Below, piece after piece: positions 22,137 to 35,217 of a stretch of 64,000 nucleotides of DNA; the first letter of the stretch is position 1; each line of letters opens with the position of its first letter. Under the pieces are notes generated by a model, which was given only the letters and a program-made list of their open reading frames with translations, had not been told where the DNA came from and searched no databases. A program made the translations under genes and the position numbers. Source of the stretch: Hyaloscypha bicolor E (taxonomy: Eukaryota > Ascomycota > Leotiomycetes > Helotiales > Hyaloscyphaceae); NCBI RefSeq assembly GCF_002865645.1, contig NW_020194620.1, forward strand, positions 131,353 to 195,352. The letters are read 5' to 3'.

Positions 22137-22402
22137 CTTTGGTATGGCTCGGTCTTGTCGGTGTTTTGAGGACTGGTTGTTTCGTGAGGCGAAAGGGGGC
22201 TCGTTATGTTAGCGAGGATCGAGTTCTCGAATGAAAGAGATTTTATTATCCGGAAAACTCGAGCATTTAATTTGAGTGGTTGAGTGATCGACTTGTTGAT
22301 CCGATAGACTTCTAATTGAAGATGCAGAATGCTGAATTGTATATATTTATACTCTCTTGGGGAATTGTAGAGGATTGTTGATATATATTTCGCCAGTTGT
22401 CC

Positions 22403-22420
22403 GGATCCGGATCCGGATCC
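22403..22420. repeat. (GGATCC)3 palindromic hexamer array
   Basis: Three head-to-tail copies of ggatcc lie about 270 bp upstream of the NAD(P)-binding gene start. The unit is itself a palindrome, so the run can form a hairpin or bind a dimeric factor; its function is unknown. Confidence 0.9.
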
Positions 22421-23419
22421 GACTTACGAACTGCTATCTCCGAGTCGGATATCAGTCTTTAAGGCCAGGTAGTTGACAAACCACGCGGCTGCTTCCCTAT
22501 TCAGTCTAACAAAACTCTCTACAGTTAGGCTATTTAACTAATAATAGTTTTCTTGAGTATGAATATATAAGATGGGGAACCTTAACTGGAAGAACGGAAA
22601 TAAGGGGGTCGCGCACGTGCTTCGGACTTCGGTTCTCAGGTGTGTCCCCAATCTTCGACAACTGGAAATACTCCAGCTTCATCTCTGTCGCCACACACGG
22701 CGACACATGACAACAGCGCGACTTCAACGACATAGCTTACTTGTCGAGGTTGAAATTTGTAATGGGTCTTTCAATTCGGAGGGCAGGAGTGCTCAAAGGA
22801 GTTTCCAGGAATGCGACTCCTTTGCCGCGCAACTTTCTCTCTTCACGCTCTCAGGGGCATTGAGATGCCGTTTCGCAAGCGCACACAGACCTCGCCATCA
22901 ATTATTTGGCTCTCCCCAGATTCTTTGGTCTGTCTGGAGGTTGAGTTCAAGTAACTCTCGACCTCGACTCTAGGCTTGCGTCAATCGCCGAGGCGCCTGG
23001 ATGGTGTCTCACTATCATGACATCCCGACGATGCCTCGCTAGCGTCTTCCGTATTCGATAATAGTCGCGCCTCTGGCATCTTCACTACTGTACACGTGCT
23101 TGTTGAATCAAGAAAATTGAGGGATATTATTTCCCTTTCTTTGTAGCACATGCGTTGGCGGCATCGGGCCTTCCAATATTCCACATTCCAGAGCCCAATG
23201 TTTCACCTCAAGCGAGCCTCACGACTCCCTTGTCTCAACCTGCCCAATCGCAAACGGCCTCTCTCACGCCTATGCGGCTGGTCATCTCCCTGTCTCTTCT
23301 GTGCTTGCGGGGAAAGAAGGAATAGTTCGAGATGTGTTCACACTCATCAAACATCCCCATTAAATAGGCAAGGGACCGCCCTCGATGTTTCTGACCTGTC
23401 GATAACCAGTCCCGCGCGC
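22421..23419. other. Intergenic region between the NAD(P)-binding gene and the protease
   Basis: About 1 kb. Open frames at 22572-22973 and 22981-23184 have no family features and are read as noncoding. The last 250 bases are pyrimidine-rich and probably form the protease promoter and 5' UTR; a frame through them joins the protease ATG but carries no signal-like start. Confidence 0.4.
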
Positions 23420-25312
23420 ATGTCGAAATTTTTAATTACCGTTGCATCATTCGCAGCGATTACTGAGGCCTTTGTGGTCCCGCACACCGAGGGTGCTGTG
23501 GTCAATATCACCGGCCATAGCACGAATAGAGTAAGGGGGTCAGGAGTCTTGCAGGTTCCTGTTGCGAGAAGGCATCACCACAGGCCAAAGCAGAAGCGGC
23601 AGTCAATCGATGGACTGAGGAATGATATCAGCGGGTATTCAATCCAGAGTGAGACTCCCACAATCTTTTCCGCGAGCAAATCTGATATTTCGCAGTCGGC
23701 ATTGGAACACCCCCTCAGAGTGTAGAGGTACTGCTTGATACTGGATCGTCGGAGTTATGGGTGAACCCTACTTGTTCCAACGCCTGGGACCCGTCTGGTT
23801 GCAACTTAAATGGCTTCTATAATCCTGCCAGCTCTTCGACTTCTCAATCCCTCAACACCGCCTTCTCGATTCAGTACGGCATTGGTTCGGCCTCGGGTGT
23901 CTATTATACAGACAACATCGCTATGGGAGGTAGGATTCCAATTCTTCCATATGTATTGATTCGATACTTACATTTACATGCTTGTAGGCGCGAAAATAGT
24001 TGCACAGCAGTTTGGGGATGCCTCCACTAGTATGAGTCAGATGGAAGGAATTATGGGAATCGGTTGGGGCAAGAATGTGGATACGAACTACTCCAATATC
24101 ATTGATCAACTTGCTGCTCAAGGCGTTACACGTAGCCGGGCTTTCAGTCTCAATCTTGCCAGTATCGATGTAGCTCAAGGTACATCTCTTGAATTGCCTG
24201 TCCGAAGCACCAGGGCTCATCTTTCTAGGTACAATTATCTTTGGCGGTGTCGATACGATGAAGTATAAGGGAGCTCTGGAGAAGCGTCCAATTATCCCTT
24301 ATTATCAAGCTCCAGATTTCTATCCCCGGTGAGTGTTGCTACATCCTCGTTCAGCAATTCTAATGATGTCAGATACTGGATATACATGACATCCCTCGGT
24401 GTCACTGTCCCCGGCTCCAGCGTCTCAAACCCGGTCACGACCCCAACCATCAACCAGCCCATCTTTCCCGATTCTGGATCCACATGGTGCTACCTCCCAT
24501 CTGCCCTCTTCGCCGGTCTCCTCTCCTTCTTTCCTTCCGCTGTAAACCAAGGTGGAAGTCAATACACAGTGCCCTGCTCTCTCAGGAACCAGGTAGGGAC
24601 GATCGACTTCGGGTTTGGAGGGACGACAATCCACGTCTCGTACTACGAATTCTTTTGGTTTGACGGCGCACAATGTTGGTTGGCTGCGGTGCCTAGCACC
24701 CAGTTTTCCCTCTTGGGTGATTCGTTCATGCGGTCTGCTTATAGTATTTTCCCTTTCCATTTCTGGTGATCAAGCTGAAAGTGGGTAGTCGTATATGATC
24801 AAGATAACTCCAACGTTCTTCTCGCACAAGCTGCGAACTGCGGCACAAATATTGTCCCTATCACCACCGGTCCGAATGCGGTTCCGTCAATAGTCGGGGG
24901 ATGCACGCCTCCTGCACAATCGACGTCTAGCTCGAGCGCTGCTCGGACGTCTACCTCTTCTAAACTATCATCAACTTCTACGTTGAAATCAACAACTACG
25001 TCTACTTCCAGCAAACTCTCATCCACCTCCACTAAACTATCATCAACTTCTACGTTGAAATCGACAACTACGTCTACTTCCAGCAAACTCTCATCTTCCT
25101 CCTCCTCATCTTCCACAAAGAGGACAACATCGACAACAAGCTCGAAGAGCAGTTCAACTTCGCCAAATTCGAGTTCCAGCGTGAAAAGTACCACAAGTTC
25201 AACCTCTGTTATTTCAACTTGCAAGGCAACAGCGATAGTTACGGTTACTGCTACGAGGGTGAGCACAGCTATAGTACATGGAACTTGTACTGCTATTGGG
25301 CAAACCTTTTAG
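23420..25312 (+). CDS. Secreted pepsin-like aspartic protease (A1) with Ser/Thr-rich tail
   Basis: Six exons encode 549 residues: 23420-23648, 23696-23929, 23988-24179, 24229-24328, 24373-24743 and 24789-25312. A hydrophobic signal peptide (about 1-17) is followed by a propeptide ending in a basic stretch RRHHHRPKQKR at about 50-60, a likely kexin-type cleavage site. The first catalytic motif is LLDTGSSELWV with Asp91, the flap region is around YGIGSASGVYYTD, and the second catalytic motif is FPDSGSTWCYL with Asp285. LLGDSFMRSAY and IVYDQDNSNVLLAQA near 365-390 are typical of the C-lobe. The last 125 residues are almost all Ser, Thr and Lys, a probable O-glycosylated stalk containing a 72 bp direct repeat. 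No GPI signal is evident, so it is probably secreted or wall-retained, like OPSB/yapsin-type proteases. A hAT-type terminal sequence starts 53 bp after the stop. Confidence 0.9.
24961..25104 (+). repeat. 72 bp direct repeat inside the protease tail
   Basis: A unit beginning taaactatcatcaacttc starts at 24961 and again at 25033, differing at very few positions over about 70 bases. The period is 24 codons, so copy-number change keeps the frame and only alters the length of the Ser/Thr stalk. Confidence 0.9.
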
Positions 25313-25364
25313 ATATATAACAAAGTCGTCTCCCAGTATCGGAAAGAATGAGGCTTGTGGTCCA

Positions 25365-25376
25365 CAGTGTGTCAAA
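25365..25376 (+). mobile_element. hAT-type terminal inverted repeat, one end only
   Basis: CAGTGTGTCAAA is identical to the terminal repeat of the complete MITE at 41281. The AT-rich DNA that follows also begins with ATTAA-type repeats. The opposite end was not found and is probably destroyed by mutation in the AT-rich block. Confidence 0.6.
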
Positions 25377-26756
25377 AAATAATTAAGGATAATTAATTAG
25401 AATTATTATATAAAAATATAAAAATATACTTTCTTAAGCATTTTTAAAGATTATTAAATAACTAATAGCTATATTTATAAAATATATATAAGTATAAAAT
25501 TAGTTTAAATCTAAAATAATAAACTAGTTATATAGTACTATTATACGTGATTTAGTATATAGCTAGTATTTTCTTAGCCTAATAAATAGCCTTTAGCTTA
25601 GTTTAAGCTCTTTATTACTATTATATTATAACTTTATCTTTATAGTTTTCTTTTTTAGAAATCTCTTTCTCTTTTCTCTTTTTATTTTATTTTTTTCTTA
25701 TTTCTTTTTCCTTAATTATTATAAGGGCTTATTTATAACTTTGTTATTAATAGCAAGAAATTACTAGAAATTAAAGAGATTCTAGTATTTTTAACTTTAT
25801 TTACTAATTAGTACTAGGCCTAGTTTAGTAAAAAAGTGCCTTTAGTAATATTAAATATAGTTAATCCAGATCTTATTTTAGCCCTATCTCGGCTTTTAAA
25901 GCTCTAGAATTATATATATAATTATATAATAAATTTAATTAATTATTTTTAATTATAATTATATAAAGTATATAATAATAAAATAATATATAAGAAGTTA
26001 AGGTAAGTAAGCTATATAGTAATACTTATAAATATAACTAATTCCAAGAGCAAATTCTAATAAAAAACCAATTAATATTTCTTTTAAAACTAAAAGTATT
26101 TTTTTATATATTTTTTAGTATTTAGCTAAATATATAAAGTTCTTTATTTAATTAGGGAATGCAATTTATATAATTTAATTATAAGCTTTATTTAAAATAG
26201 GAAACTAGATTTATAATATCTAATACTTATTTATATACTATTATATATATCTATTATAAATTAAGTATAATTTAATTAGTTTAATTTTAATTTAATTTAA
26301 TTTAAGTAAATATAATTATTTAATATACTAGTAATTTATATATATATTATAATTAAATAAATCTTATAAACTATATATATACGGCTTTTAAGTAATAATT
26401 AGCCCATTTTATATAATTATAATTTTTTATTTTATTATTATTTCGGTTTCTAGTAATTATTATTTTATTTATAAAAGTATATTATTATATAAAATATAAA
26501 TATAAGGAAATATATTTCTTTTATATATAAAATTACTTGAAATATTATTTTATATTTCATTTTTATATTTTATTTATTTTTATATATTTGTTTTTTTCTT
26601 TTTCTTTTTAACTTAAACTAAAGCTATATAAAACTTTAATTAAATTTTATATTTAGTTTTATATAATATTTTAATTCTTGAATTCTTTTATAAGCTTATA
26701 TAACTAACTAACTAAATAATTATAATTTAATTATATAATTTACTAGTACTAGTTAA
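25377..26756. repeat. AT-rich RIP-like DNA left of the nested retrotransposons
   Basis: 1.4 kb of extreme AT content with stops in all frames and few CpG or CpA dinucleotides. It is probably a degraded transposon (perhaps the hAT element whose end lies at 25365), but no domain is readable. Confidence 0.7.
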
Positions 26757-26761
26757 TAAAT

Positions 26762-27178
26762 TATAATAGGTATATATAATAATATATAGACAGGTATTAG
26801 ATATTATAGATCTCGTTTCCTATTTTAGATAAAGCTTATAATCGGAATTATATAAGTAATCGGAATTATATAAGTAATCGGAATTATATAAGTAATCGGA
26901 ATTATATAAGTAATTAGAATTATATAAGTAATCGGAATTATATAAGTAATCGGAATTATATGAATTATATAGGATTATATTTCCTAGTTAAGTAAAGTAC
27001 TTTATAGGCTTAGCTAAGTACTAGGAAATATATAGAGAGACGCTCCTAGCTTTAGAAAGGGATATTAATTAGTCTTTTATTAGAATTAATTCTTGAAATT
27101 AGTTATACTTATAAGTATTACTCTATAGCTTATTTACCTTAACTACTTATACTTTATTCTACTATTATATACCTTATA
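26762..27178 (+). repeat. 5' LTR of the outer element (417 bp)
   Basis: Aligned by eye to the 3' LTR: nearly every difference is a transition expected of RIP, so the TG...CA ends now read TA...TA. It is exactly 90 bp longer than the 3' LTR because of an 18 bp tandem repeat expansion. Confidence 0.9.
26831..26961 (+). repeat. 18 bp tandem repeat in the 5' LTR, about 7 units
   Basis: Units of the form aatcggaattatataagt follow each other about seven times; one reads ttagaa instead of tcggaa. The corresponding part of the 3' LTR (39750-39800) has only two units, gatcggaatcatacgggc type. Confidence 0.9.
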
Positions 27179-27299
27179 TTCTAATTAATCTAATCTTTGG
27201 AAAGTAGTTTATTATAAGATAATTAAGCTATTAATAAATAAAAATATTAATAACTAGAGTATTAACTAGAAAAAGCGCCTCTATTATTACTAGGGTAAC

Positions 27300-28760
27300 C
27301 TAATTAGGTATCTAGAGAAGCGCCTAGTTAAGTATTCTTTATATTATCTAATTAGGAAAAAGAAATAGAACTCAGATACCTCTAGAACTAGCTAGTAAAA
27401 TAATAATAATAGAGAAATTAGTAGCGGCTTATTATTATATTACTAAGTTAGAAATAGAAATATAATAGAAAGAAGATCTAGAAAAGCTAGAAGCTCAGAT
27501 TCGTTATTTTAAAGATATTTAGATATCCGGTATAGAACCCGTTATATTTCTAGTAATATTCTTAGTTTAGAGAACTTTAAAAACCCGAGAATTATCTACT
27601 TACTAGAGAAAGAATATTAAAGAAGCCCAGGACTTCTTTTATTAGGCAAAATTAAAGTAATATAAAAATAGCAGAATTACCTAGGCTACTAATATAGTAA
27701 AGATTATATATTATATTTCCTATTTTAAGAATATAGCTAGAAATATCTAGAAATATAGGAAATAATTAATAGGTATTAATATTACAAATTAGGAGACCTT
27801 AATTAAATTTATAAAAGATTTTATTTTAGATTCAGAAAACTATAATAATAATATTCTTACTAAGTTTAAGAATACTAAATAATAGCCAGGCTAGAGTATC
27901 TAAAGCTTTATATCTTACTTAAATAGCCTATTAAATAATTTAGGATATATAAGTTTATTATAAGAATAAAATAACTTATTTAATAATTTAAAGCAGGAAA
28001 TCCGAAATAAGATTAATTATTAAGAAAATATTTTATAAAAGAAAAAAAAGTTTATTTTTATTATTATAAGAATTAAGAAGAATTTAAATCTATTTACTTA
28101 ATAAAAATATAATAATAAGCTAATAAAATAATAAAAGAAAGGAAATAGAAAAAAAAAGAAAGAAAATAATAAAGAAAAACAAAAAAGAAATATATTTCTA
28201 TTACGAGATTTATAAAACCAGAATAGTAAAGATATAATAATAAAATCTAATATAATACTTATATTAGAATTTATAAAACCGGATATAATTTACTTTATTT
28301 ACTAGAAAAAGAATTATTATATTATTACTTACCTAAATTAGGGAAAACCGACTTGCTATAACTATAATAAATCTGGCTATAAATTATATAAGTGCCTAGA
28401 ACTAAAGAAGCCGGGAAATAAATATATTTTATAGTAATTATACTTATTTATATTATAAAGAATAAGGCTCCTAAAATAAGAATAATAATTAAGATTATTA
28501 TTAAGATAAAAACAGGTAAATAAAAGATTAAAGTATTAGTAAACTCGGATATAGAAGCTAATTATATAAAAAGAAGATTAGCTTTAGATATAAGTATTCT
28601 ATTAATATTAAGGGTAATTCCTTTATTCTTACTAAAAAGAAAAAGAATTCATTTATATAGAAATTATATTCTTGAGATTATTATTAAAAATATACTAGGA
28701 AACTAAAAAAAGGCTAATATATACTTTATATTATATAATTTTAATCTAAATTATATTAAT
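27300..28760 (+). pseudogene. gag and protease remnant of the outer element
   Basis: The reading is broken by many stops, but landmarks survive. At 28354-28395 a 14-codon segment has CCHC zinc-knuckle spacing, with first and last Cys kept and the inner Cys and His both changed to Tyr codons, as G-to-A and C-to-T mutation predicts. Near 28537 a segment reading NSDIEAN sits where the retropepsin active-site motif should be. Nothing here can be expressed. Confidence 0.75.
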
Positions 28761-29108
28761 ATAATACTTGAATTTCTATAGCTTTACTAAGTTAATTCCC
28801 TAATTTCCTTTAGGGAAATAATATAAAAATACTAGATTTAATTCTAGAAAATTAAAGTTCTAAATACTAGAAAGTTTACTAAAGTAATAAAGTATAAGGT
28901 ATATATTTTTCTATTAATTACTTATCCTATAATAAATAGCTAAAGAATTACTATTATTATTACTAATAAAATAATTATATTTCCTAAAAAATATTAGGAT
29001 CTTTTCTAAGTATTTTCTATAGAAGCTATAAATATATTATCTAACTATTATATAATAGAGTATTATATAGATCTGGAACTAGGGTTCTAATTACTATATA
29101 GTTCTATA

Positions 29109-29393
29109 TATTATAGACCTATAAAGAGAGCCTATAAATAAGGTACTTATAGGAGAACTATTTATTAAGAAAACTAAGCTAAGAAGAAAAAAAAGTCTCG
29201 AGCTAAGATCCTTTAAATATTTATAGTTCTTTGCTTATGGCTCGGCCTAATAGGGCTTAGTATCCTAAATTTCCTGAAATATAGCTTTCCCTAGCTTTAT
29301 TATATATAATTATTATATAATCCCAGCTACTAGATACTAGGCTCAGATATTAAATACCAGATACCAGGCTAGGTAAAGTATAAAATCGTAATA
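29109..29393 (-). repeat. LTR of the nested element, left copy
   Basis: 285 bp, starts TATTATAGACC and ends CGTAATA; the ends fit mutated TG...CA. Preceded by the target duplication CTATA. Slightly shorter than the right copy because of fewer copies of a short ATACTAGAT-like repeat. Confidence 0.85.
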
Positions 29394-32300
29394 TTATTTC
29401 CCTTCTTAGAAAAAGCTTATTCTTAAGTAAGTAAGTATTATAGAATTATTATCCAAATTATTAGAGTTCTCCGTCCCGTTCTCCCAGGCTCGTACCTAGT
29501 TAACTAGCTTCTTTAGTAAGCTTGGCTATTATTAATTAGCCAAGTAATAGTCTTATAGCTTATAAAAAGAATATTTCAGATCGGAGGCTAGATACTAGTT
29601 AAGGTCTTTATTATACCTAACCTAACTAATCCTATATAGAAGCTTTCTTTACTCTGCCTTTAATATTAGAATATCCTATACTTTATATTCTCAGTCTATT
29701 ATTACTTGAATTAGTAAAGGTAGTTTGTTTTTCTAGCCAGGTAATAGATTATTAATAGCCTTATATAAACGGTCTAGGGAGAATATATTATGAATTTTAA
29801 TACTTTCGGGTAGTTTAATCTTATAAAAGTTACTAACTTAATATAGAATTAGATAAGGCCCGGCTATTTAGTAATCTAGTTTATAGCTAGGGTATTATGT
29901 CTTTTATTTCTTTATTAATATATATATCTTGTCTTTTACTTTAAAATCTATAAAGTAATATTTAATATTAGTATATTTCTTTATTTTCTTTTATATCTAT
30001 TTTATATTTTGCTTGCTTTTCTTTATAGTATTCTCTATTTACCTAGTAATCTATTAAGCCTTTATATTACTTAGCTTATCTTAGGATATAGTTATTAGGA
30101 TTAACTAGTTAAAGGAGGTTTATAGAAGCCTATTATTAAGGAATTTATATAGGAATATACTAATAGAGTTATATAAGAGAATAAGTTAAATATAATTAAT
30201 TATTAGTAAGTATTTATTCTAATTATCTTAGTAATATATAATATACGGGCATAATTATTAATTAATATATTAGTTTATAATTTCTTTTTATTTATTAGTT
30301 TATAGATAATATACTATTAATAGCTTTAATTTTATATCCAGAATTCTATTAAATTCTTTCTAGAATACTAATACAAATTACGAACTATAATCGGAAATAA
30401 TAGAGGCTAGAGGGCTATAATAATAGTAAATAATTCGGAGATATATCTTTACTATATTCTCTATTATAGTCGTTTTATAATAAGATATAAAGATAGCTTA
30501 CTTATTTAATTAGTTAATTATAATATATATAATATTATAGTAAGACTTTAAGCTAGGTATTAACTTAAAATCTATTATAATATATTATTACGGGTAGTCC
30601 GGAACTAGTAAAAAGTAAAGTAAACTAGGGGTCTTATTTTTTAGAATATTTGCCCGTTTATATAATTAGTAATTATAAATATATTAAGTAATATTATATT
30701 ATATATTCTTCTAGTAATACTATAGCTATAGTAGCTTATAGGTTTTATTTTTACTAGAATATACTATAAATACTTAGTTATAAGTCTTATAAATTAAATC
30801 TATATATAACTATTTTCCCGGTATTATAAGTTATTTATAATAAAGTAATAACTTATCTTTTATAATAAAGTTAATATTATCTCATTTGATCTATTTATAA
30901 AAGGCTTATAAAGAAGGGGCTTTATAGTTATTTTATAGAATTCATTTAACTAAATTATTTATTTTATTAAGATTATTATTATTATTTTAGAAAATAAAGA
31001 GAGAATTAACTTTAATATTAAGGTCCTGAAATATCTTTAGGTTAACTTAGTCTTAAGAAAGAAAGGCCTTAGTATAATATTTCTCTTTTATTTTATTTTA
31101 CTAAATAATTTTATTATTTTAGTATATTAGAATATTAGCCTTTATATTCTATTTATTAGATCTATATTAAATAATAAAATAGTATTTAGCTAAGGCTTTA
31201 GCCTATCTAACTTATTTATTTATAAGCTTTTTTATTATTATAAAGTATTCTAATAAATAGTAATTTATATAAATCTGAATTTAATAAGTAATTCCTTAAA
31301 GTTCCGGGTATTATTAATTTAAAGATTATATAATAGCAAGTATCTTTTTATTATATATCTTATAGTTATATTTTATAAATACTATAAGATATTACTTATT
31401 ATTATATTATTAGAAGAAAATACTAGTAATAATACTATCTAAAGTATTAGTCTCAATTATTAATTATTACTTTAGGTTATAATAATAGAATAGAACTAAT
31501 AATATAAAATAAGCTTTAAGCTCCTTAAAAGCATTCTAATAAACCTTATTAAATAAGAAAGAAATATCTATATATATAAGATTTAATAAAGGCTTAGTAA
31601 TCTCACTATAGTTATAAATAAACCTCTTATAAAAATTATAGAATTTCAGGAAAGCTTATATTTCTTTTATAATTCAAGGAGCTTCCTAATTCTTTATAAC
31701 TATAACCTTTTTAGAATTAACTTTAATATCTTCTATAAAGATAATAAAGCCAAGGTATTTTATATATATAATATAAAATTCATATTTCTTAATATTTACT
31801 TATAAGCCTATATCTTAGAGCTACTAAAGAACCTTTTTTATATAAAGTTTATATTCTAACTCATTATTAGAATAAATAAGAATATTATCTAGATAAGCTA
31901 TATAAAAGTTATCTAGGTAATTAAATAGGATATTATTTATATAATATTAATAAATAGCTAGTCTATTAATTAATTTAAAGAATAAAACCTTATATTTATA
32001 TATCCTATAATATATATAAAATATTATTAATTCCTCTAATTTAGGGTCTATATAGATTTAGTAGAAAACCTAATAAATATTAAGCTTTATAAAGATTTTA
32101 GCTCTACTAATTCTAGCTAAGATCTTATTAATAAGAGAAAGAGAATAATAGTTCTTATAAGTAATCTAGTTAAGCTTCTAGTAATTAATATAGAATTATA
32201 AGCTTCTATTAAACTTTCTTATAAAAAGAATAAGAGCCATAAATAGTAATTAACTAGAAGTAATAAAACTCTTATTAAGGTTCTCTAGGAGGTATTTCTT

Positions 32301-34905
32301 AGTAATCTCTAATTTGGTTATTATTATCTTATATAAAAGGCTATATTCTAGATATCTCTTTATTTTCTTTTCTAATTATATCTTATAATTATATAACTAA
32401 TAAGAAAGTAGAATATCGGAAGCTTCCTTAAAAAAGGCTCTATTAAACTTGGTATATTATTCGGGAATAGTAGGGTTTTCTATATTAGCTTCCGGGAAAA
32501 GCTTTCTTTATTATTTAAAAAGGCTATTAATTTTATAAAGGCTTGTAATAAAGGCTCGTAATAAAGGCTTTATTCTCGGATTATTAGAGGTTATAATATA
32601 TATCTATAAAGCTAATACTAGTAATCTTAATAATAGGAGCTTTTACTAGTTTTCTTTCTATATATAATTTCTTCTAATATAGAATATCTATAAGGCAAAT
32701 AATACTAGCTAGAAAGTTTTCTATTTAGTAATAATTATCTTAAATATTTTACTTATAAAAGCATTTAATCTTTAGCTTCTATAAAATAGGGGAAACTAGT
32801 ACTAGCTTAGACTCTTTATCTAGATCTAATTCGGAATTAGTAAAATTATATTTAGAGGTAATATTATTAGTAAAATTAGTATATAGAGAGAAGTTAGTAA
32901 TAGAATCGTTCTTTATATTATAGTTTTTAATAGAAGCTTATTTTCTAGTAGCTTATTATTAGTTCTTTTTATTAAATATATAGTCTCTAGCTTTAATATT
33001 TATTTAATAATTAGAATAAGAAGCATGTCTCGGGATAAGAAATAAAGCTTCTCGAGATATAGAAATCTCTTATATAACCGAGAATAATAAAGAAAGAAGC
33101 TCGGGCTATATTAAATATTAGTTTCGGATATCGAGAAGTAATTTAAAGTATTTTAGCTACTTATAGCCGAGAATAAAATTATAGGATTTAAGATTAAGAA
33201 TTAGTAAGGAAATATTATATTATTATCTCTAGTTAATAGTAAGATATATTTTTAAGAAATAGGTAATATGGGTTCCTAGCTTACTATTATATTCTTTAAT
33301 ACTAATAGGCTTGAGTAAATACTAGAACTTGAGGTTAAAAAAGGTAATAATATCTATAATAAGGAAAGTATTAATAAATATGAAATTATTTATTCTAGAG
33401 TTAGTAAAAGAGAAAACATTAACTAAATATCTATTATAAGATAAGCTATAGAATATAGTTAAGTATAGTTCTCTTATTAACTAGTTTAGGTTAATTTTTA
33501 TAAGATTAATTCTAAGTTTATCTAAAAAAAAGTCTTTTTCTAAATATTCTCGTTTCCTGGTATATTATTTATATTAGCTTCTATAAGCTTATTATTCTTT
33601 TCTAGTTCCTTAATATTAGTAATATACTTTAGTACTAGATAGTTACGGGCTATATAACTAGTTTAAGAGTAGTTAAAGCAGGTTAAGATTAAAGTAAGAA
33701 TACTTTTTCTTTTAATAGCTAGCTTACTAATAGTTAGGAATATTTGGGTTAATATAAAGATATAAGAAGTTATTATATAGAGCTTAGAAATAGTAAATAT
33801 AAAAGTATTAGAAGTAGTAAAAATTAGAAAAATAATAATAGCTCGAGCCTTAATATATTTTCTAAGACTTTTATAAGTTTATAATACTTTTATTTCTGAA
33901 TTAACTAATAAGGCTATATAATATAGATTATAAAATATATAAATAGAATAATACTAGCTTATAAGTTATTCTTAAAAAGAAAGTATTAGCTTATTATATA
34001 GCTTATTAAAATAGTTCTATAAATAAATCTAAGCTTTATCTATTAAGTAAATAAACTTAATCTTGAATTTATAAAAGATCTAAACCTTATTTATTTATAG
34101 CTTCTTATATTTATATCTAGCTTTATATATATAATAAGAATTAATAAAGTATTTACTAAGGTAGTTAATTATTTCTATAATTATTTTAAAAGAATTTATA
34201 GTATTAGGCTTATATTAAATATATAAGTAATATTAGATATTGCCTTTTATATAATTAAAGATATATTATATATAGGTATTCTTATTTATATAATAGTTTA
34301 TATTAACTTTAAATTTACTAATAATCTAGACTTACTAATAATTTTAAGTTAGATTTTTACTATTACTAAGTTTTAAAGAATCCGGAACCTTTATAAAATA
34401 GAACTTACTATACTTAGGAACTTCCCTAACTAGATATATTTATTTAATAAGAGAAACTAGGAAATTAGATACTATATTATAGTATTTAGATTAGGAGCAA
34501 ATACTATCCAGAATATAACTTCTACTAATAGAATATCTTTGGAAAAGCTCCTCTATATTAAGTAAGCGAGCTAGACTAGTAGCTAAGCTATTTAAGGTTA
34601 TATAATTAGTCTGGGCATTTATCTAGATCTTAATTTGGGCTTATTATAATATAAGTATATTAGAATAAATATTAGATAGAATAAGTAATTTTCTCGGGGT
34701 AAAAGATTCTATTCTAGAGATATTCTTAATACCAGATATAAGAGATAGAATTATAGGATATAAGTAAAGACCTTTAGAAAAGCTATTAGTATAAGAGGTT
34801 ATATTAAAGGTATTAGATATAGGAAATTATTTTTTAGAAATAAATAATTATTTTAGGGAAGATATTCTAAAGCCTTTTTAGGTAAAAAGAATAAGCTTAG
34901 TTTAA
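29394..34905 (-). pseudogene. gag-pol remnant of the nested element
   Basis: Read on the minus strand. A CCHC-spaced zinc-knuckle remnant lies at about 33680-33640 with Cys and His codons changed to Tyr. A reverse transcriptase region lies at about 32150-31500, including AYLDNILIYS near 31900 and NFYKRFIYNYSEITKP downstream, then RNase H-like and integrase regions toward 29700. Stops interrupt every frame. Confidence 0.75.
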
Positions 34906-35212
34906 TATTATAGACCTATAAAAAGAGCCTATAAATAAGGCACTTATAAAAGAACTATTTATTAAGAAAACTAAGCTAAGAAAAAAAGAAAGTCTCGAGT
35001 TAAGGTCCCTTAAGTATTTATAGTTCTTTGCTTATAGCTCGGCCTAATAAGGCTTAGTATCCTAAATTTCCTAAAATATAGCTTTTCCTAGCTTTATTAT
35101 ATATAACTATTATATAATCCCAGATATTAGATACTCAGATACTAAATACTAGATATTAGGCTTAGATACTAAATACTAAATATTAGGCTAGGTAAAGTAT
35201 AAAATTATAATA
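34906..35212 (-). repeat. LTR of the nested element, right copy
   Basis: 307 bp, starts TATTATAGACC and ends TATAATA, followed by CTATA. It holds several imperfect copies of agatactaaatacta, which explain the extra length over the left copy. Confidence 0.85.
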
Positions 35213-35217
35213 CTATA

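Larger units (their letters stand above)
29109..35212 (-). mobile_element. RIP-degraded Ty3/Gypsy LTR retrotransposon nested inside the outer element
   Basis: LTR copies at 29109-29393 and 34906-35212 share a long run of matches (for example cctataaataagg, tatttatagttctttgct, gctcggcctaat). They are flanked by CTATA at 29104-29108 and 35213-35217. Coding landmarks are on the minus strand, opposite to the host element. They are a zinc-knuckle remnant at about 33640-33680 and reverse transcriptase with the YxDD region at about 31868-31900. The insertion splits the host element just upstream of its reverse transcriptase, where the host reading continues across the joined flanks. About 6.1 kb long and inactive. 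Confidence 0.9.

Noticed and set aside
22572..22973. 133-codon plus ORF upstream of the protease
   Set aside because: No domain, no splice context, irregular composition; it looks like chance in promoter DNA.
24799..25266. Antisense 155-codon frame rich in Val, Glu and Asp
   Set aside because: It is the complement of the Ser/Thr-rich tail of the aspartic protease; the composition follows from that low-complexity sequence.
26831..26961. Regular repeats resembling a CRISPR array
   Set aside because: The 18 bp units are contiguous with no spacers, lie inside an LTR, and the genome is fungal.
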